A DNA stretch of 64,000 nucleotides, taken from positions 6,491,001 through 6,555,000 of the forward strand of contig NZ_CP034437.1 of NCBI RefSeq assembly GCF_003952225.1, read 5' to 3'. Shown in pieces: positions 1 to 8,522 of this stretch. Below the pieces are notes generated by a model that had not been told where the DNA came from, ran no database searches, and saw nothing but the letters and a program-made list of their open reading frames with translations. Position numbers and translations under genes: made by a program. This DNA is from Paenibacillus albus. Lineage in GTDB: Bacteria > Bacillota > Bacilli > Paenibacillales > Paenibacillaceae. Every line of letters begins with the position of its first letter. Position 1 is the stretch's first letter.

Positions 1-654
1 CTTGGTCGATACATACGACTCGATCAATTGCGTGAGCGCATCGAGACCGCTCGCAGCCTTCACCGCTACCGGACAGCTTATCGTGATGCTGCCATCCACG
101 ATAGCGACGTCGGGGATAAAGCGGTCATGGCGCAAGGAGCGCTTGAACCCGCCCTTGATGGAGATCACGGCATTCTTCGTCATTTCGCTTCCGGTTCCGG
201 ACGTGGTCGGGACGGCGACGAAGAAGATTTTGCTCCCCTTATGCGCTCGAAATGCCGACTGCCCTTCCAAATAATGCAGCACCGTATCGCCTGGCTCCGT
301 CGTCAGCATCGCGGATACCGCTTTGCCCGCATCCATCGCGCTCCCGCCGCCAATGGCGATGACCGCACCGACCGCGTCCCCACCACGGAAGCGGTCCACT
401 ACTTCATCTACCCATTCCACTGTAGGCTCATGGCGAATATGGGCGATATCGTAGGCGATGCTTGCAGCAGCAAGCGAATCCGAGACTCGCTTCCACTGCT
501 CCGCATTCGACTGCTCAAAGCCGCCCATCACAAACAGAACGCGCCGCGTTCCTCCAGGCAGTAACTCGGCCAGCTTATGAAGCATGCCGCTGCCGAACAT
601 AATCTGAGGCGTTCCCGTAAAAGTGAACGGTCCCGATTGCCAGCTTACCGCCAT
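1..654 (-). CDS. Iron-containing alcohol dehydrogenase (C-terminus beyond window edge)
   Basis: About 218 N-terminal residues are present; the rest lies left of position 1. This is the group III metal-dependent alcohol dehydrogenase fold: an NAD(P)-binding half with GGGSAMDAGK near residues 102-111 and PTTSGTGSE near 149-157, then the start of the metal-binding helix, GLDALTQLIE near 203-212. The Asp ligand is present, but the position that is His in FucO-type enzymes (DALTH) is Gln here, a variant I believe occurs in some family members. The ATG at 654 lies inside the 3' end of the ABM-domain gene (10-bp overlap), so the two are probably translationally coupled. Family certain; substrate unknown (maleylacetate reductase or short-chain alcohol dehydrogenase are possible). 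Confidence 0.9.
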   Translation of the reverse strand, partial: MAVSWQSGPFTFTGTPQIMFGSGMLHKLAELLPGGTRRVLFVMGGFEQSNAEQWKRVSDSLAAASIAYDIAHIRHEPTVEWVDEVVDRFRGGDAVGAVIAIGGGSAMDAGKAVSAMLTTEPGDTVLHYLEGQSAFRAHKGSKIFFVAVPTTSGTGSEMTKNAVISIKGGFKRSLRHDRFIPDVAIVDGSITISCPVAVKAASGLDALTQLIESYVSTK

Positions 655-956
655 TGCGAAGCCTCCGCAGGCGCGATGACACGGTGCGGCGTACCAACTC
701 GCGGCTTCGCCATCCAAGGCGCAACCGTATCCCGCCATTTCAAGTAATGGCTCGTTTCCTTATGCTTCGCGGCTGCTTCCTCCGATTCATACGCCTCATA
801 GAACGTGAACGCGGACGGATCATCCTTGTGCTGCAAAATATCAAACCGCAGATTGCCTTCCTCTTGCACGGAACCTCTATGATTGTCCAGTGTTGCTTCG
901 ATAAATGCCTCGATATGCTCCTGCAGCACGAATACGTTTACGACCGTTACGATCAT
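645..956 (-). CDS. Antibiotic biosynthesis monooxygenase (ABM) domain protein
   Basis: 103 residues, the usual length of a single ABM-domain (LsrG/YgiN-like, dimeric alpha+beta barrel) protein. It starts MIVTVVNVFV and contains the characteristic core FDILQHKDDPSAFTFYEAY (residues 38-56), followed by HKETSHYLKW. Such proteins act as cofactor-free monooxygenases or isomerases on small quinones or autoinducers; nothing here fixes the substrate. It is the first gene of a two-gene unit with the overlapping alcohol dehydrogenase, suggesting joint action on a small aldehyde, ketone or quinone (inference). Confidence 0.85.
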   Translation of the reverse strand: MIVTVVNVFVLQEHIEAFIEATLDNHRGSVQEEGNLRFDILQHKDDPSAFTFYEAYESEEAAAKHKETSHYLKWRDTVAPWMAKPRVGTPHRVIAPAEASQWR

Positions 957-981
957 TCGCGGGTAGCCCCCTCAATTAAGA

Positions 982-1899
982 TTAATTATAAGAATAGACG
1001 CAATCCTCCGGACGCCGATCAGGCAGGAAGCCTCGAAAAACCGTCGTATGCAGCTGATGCATCTCCGTCCGGTCGAGGTAATCGACTCGGCAGCACAGTC
1101 TCGGAACAATCCACTGCGTCCCCGTTTGGCGATCCGTCTGCGTGTGAAGCTGCGCGGCAACCGCCAAGAAAGCCTGCCTATCCTCTGCGTTGATGCCTTC
1201 TTCCACCGTGCCGACAGGCTTATTCTTCATCGTGCGAAAATGCAGCCCAATCACGAGCGCGAACGGATTCATCCGATACCCAACGATCACAGCATCAATC
1301 GTCCGGACATGCTTAATCGACAGCCAATCGGGTGACCGCCTGTCCAGCCCATAGACCGAATCCCGGCGCTTCGCGACAATCCCTTCCATGCCTTTTTCCT
1401 TGGTCAGGGAGAATAGCGCCGTACCTTTTCCTTCTATATAGAGCGTCTTCGAAAGCACAGGCGAGTCCTCGATGAGGCCGGCCAATCGTTCCTTCCTCTG
1501 CATGAGCGGCTCATCCATATGCGACTCGTCACCTGAATACAGAACATCGAAGGCAACGAAGGTTGCCGGATGCGTCTTAGCCGCTTGCGCAATCGTAGTC
1601 GCTTTGCCTAGCCTTCCGCGATGAAGGAAGTCATCGAATACAGGCCGTCCTTCTCGCAAGCAGATCCCCTCGCAGTCCAGAATGACCGTGTCCGCCTTGA
1701 TTGCATGGGCCGTCTCAAGGAGCTCCGGGAACTTGCTCGTGACGATATGCCCATATCGCGTATAAGCTTCGACACGCTCGCGCTGCTTATGAAGCAGAAG
1801 ACGCCCGCCATCATATTGCGGCTCGAAGATGAATCGATCATCATCGAACGCTTCCTTGCCCCTGCTTGCATGCATGGGTTTCAACGGAGTAAAGAGCAT
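982..1899 (-). CDS. ATP-dependent DNA ligase homologue lacking the catalytic lysine
   Basis: 305 residues counted from the second ATG, which sits 9 nt after GGGAGGG; an upstream ATG directly abuts that ribosome site. The adenylation domain is recognisable: TRYGHIVTSKFPEL, ILDCEG, FVAFDVLY (motif III), EGIVAKR (motif IV) and WLSIKHV (motif V), followed by a short OB-like domain. Motif I, normally KxDG with the AMP-accepting lysine, reads FEPQYDGGR: residue 28 is Gln. All other motifs are intact. The length fits the small LigD-like ligases of bacilli. No Ku gene or polymerase domain is adjacent. It may be catalytically dead, regulatory, or a recent missense mutant. Confidence 0.85.
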   Translation of the reverse strand: MLFTPLKPMHASRGKEAFDDDRFIFEPQYDGGRLLLHKQRERVEAYTRYGHIVTSKFPELLETAHAIKADTVILDCEGICLREGRPVFDDFLHRGRLGKATTIAQAAKTHPATFVAFDVLYSGDESHMDEPLMQRKERLAGLIEDSPVLSKTLYIEGKGTALFSLTKEKGMEGIVAKRRDSVYGLDRRSPDWLSIKHVRTIDAVIVGYRMNPFALVIGLHFRTMKNKPVGTVEEGINAEDRQAFLAVAAQLHTQTDRQTGTQWIVPRLCCRVDYLDRTEMHQLHTTVFRGFLPDRRPEDCVYSYN

Positions 1900-1970
1900 C
1901 TTGAACATCCCTCCCTACTCCCATTGTCGCCGCAACGCTTTATGGATAATCCTCTATCCGATCGGCCGAA

Positions 1971-2582
1971 TTAATTCGACTCCTTGGCGATCACGTATCC
2001 GTTTCTCGTAATATGATCCTCGAAGATACGCTGGATGTTAGGGAACTCCTCACGGCTCAGCCACGTCTCCGCATCCCATACGTCGGAGGTTTTGAGCGCC
2101 CGCGGACAATGAATGAAGCATTCCTCGACCGTAACTTTGATGGCCAAGTTCGGCTTTCTTCCGTTCAGCGCCATGCTCTCCATCAGCGAATCATTGAGAA
2201 TCATTTGGGCACGGCCGTTAATGCGGAGCACTTCGTTCATCCCTGGCAAAATGCAAATCATGCCAAGCCTTGGGTTGGACAGCAGGTTAATCATCGAATC
2301 CACTCTTCGGTTTCCCATGCGTTCAGGGAATACCAATGTATGCTCATCCAGCACCTGCACGAACCCTGGCCCGTCGCCGCGCGGCGATACGTCGCATTGT
2401 CCCTCTGCATTGGCCGTTGCCATGAAGAACAGCGGACACTTCGCCAAGTAGCCTCGCACATGATCATCAATATGATCAATCGTCTTCTTCACAACCGCTT
2501 CATGCGGCACGCCAACTAGCTCCCGCAGCCGCTCAGCGGAATCAATGATTTCGTCTTCTTTGGGATTATATTTCATCGTCAT
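1971..2582 (-). CDS. Pyridoxamine 5'-phosphate oxidase-family flavin protein
   Basis: About 203 residues from the ATG that follows GAAAGGAAC at good spacing. The split-barrel FMN-binding fold is indicated by PLFFMATANAEGQCDVSPRG and MGNRRVDSMINLLSNPRLG, then the motif INGRAQMI. The pattern matches the MSMEG_1061-type subgroup of FMN-dependent PPOX proteins, which have a C-terminal FIHCPRALKTSDVWD segment, present here near the end. The role is unknown; homologues may be F420/FMN-dependent reductases or oxidases rather than vitamin B6 enzymes. It stands alone between the ligase and an MFS gene, all on the same strand. Confidence 0.8.
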   Translation of the reverse strand: MTMKYNPKEDEIIDSAERLRELVGVPHEAVVKKTIDHIDDHVRGYLAKCPLFFMATANAEGQCDVSPRGDGPGFVQVLDEHTLVFPERMGNRRVDSMINLLSNPRLGMICILPGMNEVLRINGRAQMILNDSLMESMALNGRKPNLAIKVTVEECFIHCPRALKTSDVWDAETWLSREEFPNIQRIFEDHITRNGYVIAKESN

Positions 2583-2670
2583 CGTAGTTCCTTTCATTCT
2601 TGAAATAGAGATGCTTTCATCCTACCCTTTGATGGGGGCGATGACAAGATTAACCTCTCTATAGCAAAGA

Positions 2671-3939
2671 CTACGTGATCGTTTTCTTCGAGCTCTTCCA
2701 TAAAAGCATGCTTGCAAACGCAGTTCCAATTACGACTAGCAATGTTCCCCCAGCAAAGCCTACTGTTCGTGGCGCTATTATTTCGAGCAGGAAGCCGGCC
2801 GCAAACATGGAAGTCCCCATGATCGTATTTTGAAACGTCGCCAGCATGCCAAAAAACTGACCTTGTAAATGGGCAGGAACTTCCTTCATCAGAATCGTCC
2901 GCTTGCACGCATTCCCGATCGACCCGCAGCTTGCGGTCAGGATCAACAGAATTGCAACGATAACGAAGGAAGAAGATTGGCTAATGATCATATTAATACT
3001 CCCCTCTACTAGTAGAAGAGAAACGACGGCAATCCGCATATGGCCAGCGAATCTTCCCAGAATGCCCGATCCGAACACAAGCCCGAATCCAAGAGCGCCA
3101 TACATGACGCCTATTCCGATATCTCCCATCTCAAACACCTCGACCGCATACACGCTAAGCAGAATGTTAAAAATCCCATCCCCGATAGGGGTGACAAGAA
3201 ATACAAGCAGCATCATGCGAGTAAAGGGAGATTCCGGTATCAGCTTTCGCAGCTCGTTCAAGCTGCCCAGACGTACTGAACCTGTTTTAGGTTGTTGGGC
3301 CGTGGATTTCGCGGTGGGCATTGGAATCTTGATTTGAGCGAGAAATAATGCCGAGAGCAGGAACGACAGCGCATTAAGAACGAACGATGCGTGAACGCCT
3401 ACCGTTGCAGAAACGACGCTCCCCGTAACAGATCCGCCGATTAGTACGATTCCCAGCATCACTTGCTCGAGGCCGTTAATCGATAACAAGTTATCTTTTT
3501 GAACGATTTGCGGAATAGCTGACATTCTCGCTGGCGCGTACAGAGCCTCACCTGCTGAGAGTAAGAAGGAACTGACATAGATCATCCAAACATCAGAAGC
3601 ATCATGAACGAATAACGGTATTAATGCAAACCAGACACGAACCAGATCCGTGATGATCATCATGTTTCTTTTCGAGAATCGATCGGCAATGAATCCACCT
3701 AATGGACCAAATACGAAATATGGAATCAATCTGACCGCAAAAGTGATCCCGACCGCCGCGCCTGAGCCTGTGAGCGATAATAACAAGCTTAAGATAGCAA
3801 CTTGACTGAAACGGTCCCCGATTCCATTGATTAACCCTGACCAGAATAAGCGACTATATTGTCTCTCCTGCCTTAACACACGGATAGATTTAATGCCATC
3901 CACCACCTTAATTAGATGTTTATCTAATCTACCAAACAA
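2671..3939 (-). CDS. MFS efflux transporter
   Basis: Up to 422 residues with about 12 hydrophobic segments. A DRFSKR motif between TM2 and TM3 (GGFIADRFSKRN) is the loop-2 signature of the MFS_3 (enterobactin/macrolide exporter-like) class. The long hydrophilic centre (MPTAKSTAQQPKTGS) is the cytoplasmic loop between the two six-helix halves. The longest reading starts at a TTG at 3939 with no ribosome site and runs through a palindrome, so the true start is probably further in, although no in-frame start has a clean Shine-Dalgarno. The palindromes upstream suggest repressor control. Likely a drug or small-molecule exporter; substrate unknown. Confidence 0.85.
   Translation of the reverse strand: MFGRLDKHLIKVVDGIKSIRVLRQERQYSRLFWSGLINGIGDRFSQVAILSLLLSLTGSGAAVGITFAVRLIPYFVFGPLGGFIADRFSKRNMMIITDLVRVWFALIPLFVHDASDVWMIYVSSFLLSAGEALYAPARMSAIPQIVQKDNLLSINGLEQVMLGIVLIGGSVTGSVVSATVGVHASFVLNALSFLLSALFLAQIKIPMPTAKSTAQQPKTGSVRLGSLNELRKLIPESPFTRMMLLVFLVTPIGDGIFNILLSVYAVEVFEMGDIGIGVMYGALGFGLVFGSGILGRFAGHMRIAVVSLLLVEGSINMIISQSSSFVIVAILLILTASCGSIGNACKRTILMKEVPAHLQGQFFGMLATFQNTIMGTSMFAAGFLLEIIAPRTVGFAGGTLLVVIGTAFASMLLWKSSKKTIT
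3911..3928. promoter_or_regulatory. Perfect palindrome, candidate operator of the MFS gene
   Basis: ATTAGAT-4-ATCTAAT dyad lying in the first codons of the longest MFS reading frame. It is of a size and type bound by MarR/TetR-like repressors. No regulator gene is adjacent, so the binding protein is unknown. Confidence 0.45.
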
Positions 3940-3981
3940 AAAGAGTGTCTAATTAAATAAATATCTAATTAGACACTCTTT
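3940..3981. promoter_or_regulatory. 16-bp inverted repeat upstream of the MFS gene
   Basis: The arms AAAGAGTGTCTAATTA and their exact complement are separated by 10 bp. The inner part shares TCTAATTA with the palindrome at 3911-3928. Read on the minus strand it is followed by TTTTTG and could act as an attenuating terminator; read as DNA it could be an operator pair. The sequence does not decide between them. Confidence 0.5.
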
Positions 3982-4026
3982 AAATTCGATGGTACTGGAT
4001 AATGGCGGCAATGTCAAAAGAAAAAA

Positions 4027-4062
4027 AGCTTCCCACAAGTTCATTCGAACTCGCGGGAAGCT
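4027..4062 (-). terminator. Rho-independent terminator of the 4089-5690 gene
   Basis: Long hairpin (AGCTTCCC...GGGAAGCT) with AAGTTC/GAACT in the upper stem and a run of T on the minus strand. It is one of five related terminators in the window sharing the AAGTTC-loop-GAACTC apex (see findings). Confidence 0.85.
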
Positions 4063-4088
4063 CCTACTTTTATTGCATGCAGCTTAGA

Positions 4089-5690
4089 TTAGAAGCTCAA
4101 CAGCATTTCATTCCCTGCAGCGCGCAATTCAATGCGGCTCGCTCCATTGCCACCGTTGCTTCGGTCAGCCTGCCGCACGCCGGACAGTCCCAGCTTATAC
4201 GGGTGACCATTAAATACATAGCCGATTGTTTCCGGCTCCAGACGGATCTCCGGCAAGTCTTCGACGTCTGCCCATTCCATCAGGAGTCCCCAGTTCGGCA
4301 TATCAGAGTTAATGGCAATCGCCTGATCCGCGCAGCGAATGCGCAGCTCGTGCCCGCCTTCCAAGCGAGCAAGGATCGTAAGCTCGCCTTCTACCGTTTC
4401 ATCCGTTTCGAGCGATTGCACGTTTACCGGAACAGCATTTCCTTCGCTGTCATAACGAACTGGACGAAGTCCGGCTGACGTCTGCTCATCGCTCCAACGC
4501 GCGCTGTCTACAACAGGAAGCGTGTCGTAATGAGCGTTCTTATCCGGGCAGGTAGCGTCTAGATACCGCTCCACATACTGCTCGTCAAACCGATGTATAT
4601 CGCGGATCCACAGCTCGCCGTCGTTATTCAGCAGGTTCAGCCTATAATTCCGGTTGTTATACCATACCGATTGACGGCCTTCGCCGCGCCAATCCGTAAG
4701 CGCACTGATGGAAGCAGCCGGCGTGACGGGATATTGGCGTCTGAACCAACGGCCTGATTCTGCCAGCGTTTCCACCTTCAGCACGCCTTCGGCTTGTTTA
4801 ACGGCAAGCAAATCGACCTGCTGGATAAGTCCGTCCTTCATCGCTGACCAGCCGAAGGAATTCTCCTGGCCGACCTGCGTATAGCCGAACGATACCTGCT
4901 CTTGGCGGAAATTCACGTCATAGAACCATTCCACCCACTCCGGAATGCCGCCTCCGCCCTCTTTGCCCGAATAGACCGGCTCTAGAGTAATGACGGCTTG
5001 GCCGTTACCGCCAAGCTTCGCGTCATATTGATAGATTGGATCGCTTCCCAGCATGCGGAACACGGGAACCGGAATTTGATTGGCCTCCGTCTGCGCAGGC
5101 ATAAATCCGTTCAAACGGCTCGGATAATACGCTTGGTTCCAATAGCCGCCCCAGAGCGTGTAGCCATCGGTTCCCCATTGATCCTTACAGTTGCAGGACG
5201 AAACGATATGATAGCGGTCCGACAGATATCCCAGTAAGTGCGCATCCATAAACCACGAGCCTACGGATTGCGGATAGTGACCGAACTTGGCGCGGAAATC
5301 TTCCATGAGCACATCTGCGAGTCGCTCCCGTTCCTCCGGCGTATAGCCGACCGAGAAGGCGATATGCGAGTGCCAGTCCCAAGGAAAGCGGCCGCGCCAA
5401 GGAATGCCGGCCTTCTCCGTGAGCGGCTGCACAATTTCAAACCAAACGCCGATTTCTTGCCCGGCATCCGCCTCGTTCACCAGCAAATCGGTAAAATCGG
5501 GATTGATCAGCGCATCGTATTGGAGCAGCCACGTTGCCCGAAGACCGTGCTTCTGCACAAGAGCGAGCTGCTCTCTCACCGGTTCGACGAGATCCACCTC
5601 TTCCCGGGGCTCTATGCCCCGGATGAAGTTAATGATATTAACATGATTCGGATAGACGGGTGATAAATGACTCAAGATTTCACGCTCCAA
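4089..5690 (-). CDS. Putative carbohydrate-active protein with polysaccharide deacetylase-like N-terminus
   Basis: 533 residues from a TTG at 5690, 10 nt after GGAG and only 5 bp behind the stop of the binding-protein gene. No signal peptide, so probably cytoplasmic. The N-terminus (VNIINFIRGIEPR, then KHGLRATWLLQYDAL and WHSHIAFSVGYTPEER) resembles the TIM-like barrel of polysaccharide deacetylase/GH57-like proteins, where the substrate is handled in a central cleft. The C-terminal part, roughly residues 330-533, is beta-rich and looks like an accessory sandwich domain. It is last in the sugar import operon, suggesting it processes the imported oligosaccharide. The exact activity cannot be read from sequence. 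Confidence 0.6.
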   Translation of the reverse strand: MEREILSHLSPVYPNHVNIINFIRGIEPREEVDLVEPVREQLALVQKHGLRATWLLQYDALINPDFTDLLVNEADAGQEIGVWFEIVQPLTEKAGIPWRGRFPWDWHSHIAFSVGYTPEERERLADVLMEDFRAKFGHYPQSVGSWFMDAHLLGYLSDRYHIVSSCNCKDQWGTDGYTLWGGYWNQAYYPSRLNGFMPAQTEANQIPVPVFRMLGSDPIYQYDAKLGGNGQAVITLEPVYSGKEGGGGIPEWVEWFYDVNFRQEQVSFGYTQVGQENSFGWSAMKDGLIQQVDLLAVKQAEGVLKVETLAESGRWFRRQYPVTPAASISALTDWRGEGRQSVWYNNRNYRLNLLNNDGELWIRDIHRFDEQYVERYLDATCPDKNAHYDTLPVVDSARWSDEQTSAGLRPVRYDSEGNAVPVNVQSLETDETVEGELTILARLEGGHELRIRCADQAIAINSDMPNWGLLMEWADVEDLPEIRLEPETIGYVFNGHPYKLGLSGVRQADRSNGGNGASRIELRAAGNEMLLSF

Positions 5691-5695
5691 TTGTA

Positions 5696-7483
5696 TTATT
5701 CTCCGACGATGACAGACTTGTCGTTGTACACGTTACGCGGAAGCGACCGCTTGACCGTGATCGTGATTTTGCCTGCCGGCGTCTCGCTGTACGCTTTGTA
5801 CTCTTTGTTGAATTCCGCAATCGCCTCTTCATCGTGACCGCGTACCTTCATTTCGTTCAGGAATTGATTGTAGACCTTCTCGAAATCTTGATCGTTCTTG
5901 GCAAGCAGCAGCTTCGCGTAATATTGCAGACGGATATCGCTTTGTACCGGATTATATTTCTCCACGGCACCGCCGATAATCGGCTTAATCCGGCTGGATT
6001 TCGGGACGAGTCCGAATGTGCCTTGCTCGTGGTTGATCTCTTCCGCCTTGTACAGCATCGCGTTATAGGACGGCCATGGCGATTCCATCGTTTTGATATG
6101 CGTGTTGCCGACGCTGGCAAGGTTCTTCCACCACCAGAAGCCGTTCTCCGTCACGCTTGTCATGCCGCCGTTGTCTCCGCCCCAGAACTTCGGACCTCTG
6201 AAGACGTCATCGTTAACGACAACCGCGCCGTTCTCCATTTTGTACGCACCCATGCTCTCTGGACCATACTCCATCAGGATGAATGCTTCCTGCGTTTGCA
6301 TCCAGTCTAGCCCCTTCATCAGCGCATCTGGGTTCTCAATCTTCGCGCTGACGCCCGTGCCGGAGCTTCCAAACGGGTTAAAGGATGCATACTGCGCCAG
6401 CTTCACGCCAGGATTGGTCGGCAGCTTCGCCGGCGAGAACCAGCCTTCAGGCAGCCCCTTCTCTTCTAGCGCTTTGTATGAGATCGAATCCGGAAGCTTG
6501 TTCGCCTTGATCAGCGTTTGGTTCGGATTATCCCAGCCATCGAACAGCATCGCGCCGAAGCGCAGGTTGTTGACTTTCTCCATGAAGAGGTCCTTCTTCT
6601 GGAAGCTCGTTTCCGGATCTAGCAGCCCGTTCTGCTGGAGATGATTCAGCCACTCGAACGCTTGCTTAAAGCCTGGCAGCTTGTAATCCGGAACGACGGA
6701 GCCGTCCGCTTGCTCATTCCAGCCGTAGCCCGTGCTTTGCACGCCGAACATGGACATCACAACTTCAAGACCAGCGAAGTTCTCGCCGCCGAGAGACAAC
6801 GGGATCATTTTGCGACCTTGCGCGTCCTTGAAGTCTTTAATGGCATTCAGATATTTCTCGAACCCGTCGATCGTCTGCAGGTCGCTAGGCTTCATGCCCG
6901 CTTTCTTCAGAATGGAATCCTGAACCCACAGACCCTGCGCGTTGCCCTGCCATGCGGATGGCTCGTCTACTACCGGCTCATAGCCTGACGGCACGAAATA
7001 GATATGCCCATCGGCAGCGCGCCAGTTATCGATGATCCGCTTGTCGATCTTAGCCAAATTCGGATAGTTGGCTGCATCCTCGAAATACTTGTCGAGCGGA
7101 AGCAGCTTCTTCTCCGAGACTAGACGCGACCAAATGAGACTGTCGGAAGGCAAAATGATAGCATCTGGAAAATCGCCGCCGACCAGCTTCAAATTGATTT
7201 GCTGCGTGACGTCGCCGCCGTTGCCGATCTCCACTTTATCAAAGTGGACGCCGGATTTCTCCATGACTTCTTTCGTAATCGATCCGTCCAAATTAATGGG
7301 TGTCGTTTGTGTCGGAGCGTACAGCGTGTAATGTGTTTCTTTCGCTGTTCCGGCCGAAGAACCCTGCTTGTTGCCTTCAGCCGTATTCGAATTATTCCCA
7401 TTCGAGCCGCAGCCTGTTGCCAATACCGCGATCATCGTCACTGCTGCAGCCGAAATCATGCTCTTCTTCCATCTGTTATTCAT
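5696..7483 (-). CDS. Extracellular solute-binding lipoprotein of a carbohydrate ABC transporter (LplA/YtcQ type)
   Basis: 595 residues from the ATG that follows AGGGGGA; an upstream ATG at 7501 lacks a ribosome site. The signal peptide ends in a lipobox, AVLATGC, with the modified Cys in ATGCGSNGNN. The mature protein is a family 1-type binding protein of the large (about 550 residue) Paenibacillus/Bacillus class. It captures an oligosaccharide outside the membrane and passes it to the two permeases encoded just upstream. The ATPase is not encoded nearby and would be a shared MsmX-type protein encoded elsewhere (known for this class). There is a 117-bp gap to the preceding permease gene with no evident terminator. 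Confidence 0.93.
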   Translation of the reverse strand: MNNRWKKSMISAAAVTMIAVLATGCGSNGNNSNTAEGNKQGSSAGTAKETHYTLYAPTQTTPINLDGSITKEVMEKSGVHFDKVEIGNGGDVTQQINLKLVGGDFPDAIILPSDSLIWSRLVSEKKLLPLDKYFEDAANYPNLAKIDKRIIDNWRAADGHIYFVPSGYEPVVDEPSAWQGNAQGLWVQDSILKKAGMKPSDLQTIDGFEKYLNAIKDFKDAQGRKMIPLSLGGENFAGLEVVMSMFGVQSTGYGWNEQADGSVVPDYKLPGFKQAFEWLNHLQQNGLLDPETSFQKKDLFMEKVNNLRFGAMLFDGWDNPNQTLIKANKLPDSISYKALEEKGLPEGWFSPAKLPTNPGVKLAQYASFNPFGSSGTGVSAKIENPDALMKGLDWMQTQEAFILMEYGPESMGAYKMENGAVVVNDDVFRGPKFWGGDNGGMTSVTENGFWWWKNLASVGNTHIKTMESPWPSYNAMLYKAEEINHEQGTFGLVPKSSRIKPIIGGAVEKYNPVQSDIRLQYYAKLLLAKNDQDFEKVYNQFLNEMKVRGHDEEAIAEFNKEYKAYSETPAGKITITVKRSLPRNVYNDKSVIVGE

Positions 7484-7600
7484 ACCCGAATTCCCCCTCA
7501 TAATAGCCTGCTGGTAATCATGCGTGGATCAAATCTATATCATCAAACGAACGAATGTATTGAGATTTCGTTCCTTTGTCACTCAGCTCGCAAGCATGCG

Positions 7601-8506
7601 CTATTCTTTGACAGAACCAATGAGCACGCCTTTAACGAAGAACCGCTGAACGAACGGATATACAAAGAGAATCGGCAGGATCGTAATGACGATCGTTGCC
7701 ATGCGAACCGACTTGGACGTAATGGCGTCCGGATTATATAAGCTGACCGAATGCGCGCTTGTCATCTGACTCGCGCTGATCATCTGGCTCGCTTCAATCG
7801 TGCTCATGATGCGCTGCAGATAGGTAGGCAGCGGCTGTAAATTCAGGTCATTGACGAAGAATGCGCCGGTGAACCAGTCATTCCAATGGCCTACTGCGGT
7901 AAACAAACCAAGCGCTGCGAAGAGCGGCATCGAGAAGGGCAGCACGATACTGAAATAAATCCGTATGTACCCAGCGCCGTCAAGCTTCATGGATTCGACT
8001 ACAGCCTCCGGAATGGAGTTCTGGAAGGAGGTCTTCATCACGAACATGTTCCAAATACTGAAGAGTCCGGGAAGCACATAGACCCAGAAGTTATTGATCA
8101 GCTTCAGATGAACGAGCTGCAGGTAGTACGGTATCAAACCTCCGTTGAACAGCATGACGAACAAGAAGATAAGCAGCATCTGGTTTCTGCCGGGCAGCTC
8201 TTTCCTGGACAAGCCGTAGGCAACCATGGAGGTAATGAGCAGCGAACCGGCCGTGCCGATCGACGTGCGCGCTACTGAAATCCAGAACGCATGGACGATT
8301 GTATTGTCGTTCAGAATAACACGGAAGTTATCCAGCGTGAACAATCTCGGCCACCAGAATATCCCGCCAAGGCTCGCATCCCGTCCCTCATTGAAGGATA
8401 AAACCACTATATACCAAAGCGGATAAGCACATACAAAGGCAAATATAGCCAGTAAACTGCTGTTAATGACGGTAAAAGCTTTCTCACCTCGCGTTAAACG
8501 CCACAT
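7601..8506 (-). CDS. Carbohydrate ABC transporter permease, LplC/YtcP type
   Basis: About 301 residues, six predicted membrane segments, starting LTRGEKAFTVINSSLLAIFA. The EAA-type loop is visible as EAVVESMKLDGAGYIRIYF, the contact with the ATPase. The C-terminus, FVQRFFVKGVLIGSVKE, is typical of this subfamily. It follows the partner permease by 16 bp and precedes the binding-protein gene. It forms the heterodimeric membrane channel with the product of 8523-9431. Confidence 0.95.
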   Translation of the reverse strand: MWRLTRGEKAFTVINSSLLAIFAFVCAYPLWYIVVLSFNEGRDASLGGIFWWPRLFTLDNFRVILNDNTIVHAFWISVARTSIGTAGSLLITSMVAYGLSRKELPGRNQMLLIFLFVMLFNGGLIPYYLQLVHLKLINNFWVYVLPGLFSIWNMFVMKTSFQNSIPEAVVESMKLDGAGYIRIYFSIVLPFSMPLFAALGLFTAVGHWNDWFTGAFFVNDLNLQPLPTYLQRIMSTIEASQMISASQMTSAHSVSLYNPDAITSKSVRMATIVITILPILFVYPFVQRFFVKGVLIGSVKE

Positions 8507-8522
8507 ACACACACCTGCTTTC

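Noticed and set aside
2..564. Plus-strand open frames at the left edge
   Set aside because: The minus strand carries a clear iron-type alcohol dehydrogenase with family motifs; the plus frames have no ribosome sites or recognisable domains.
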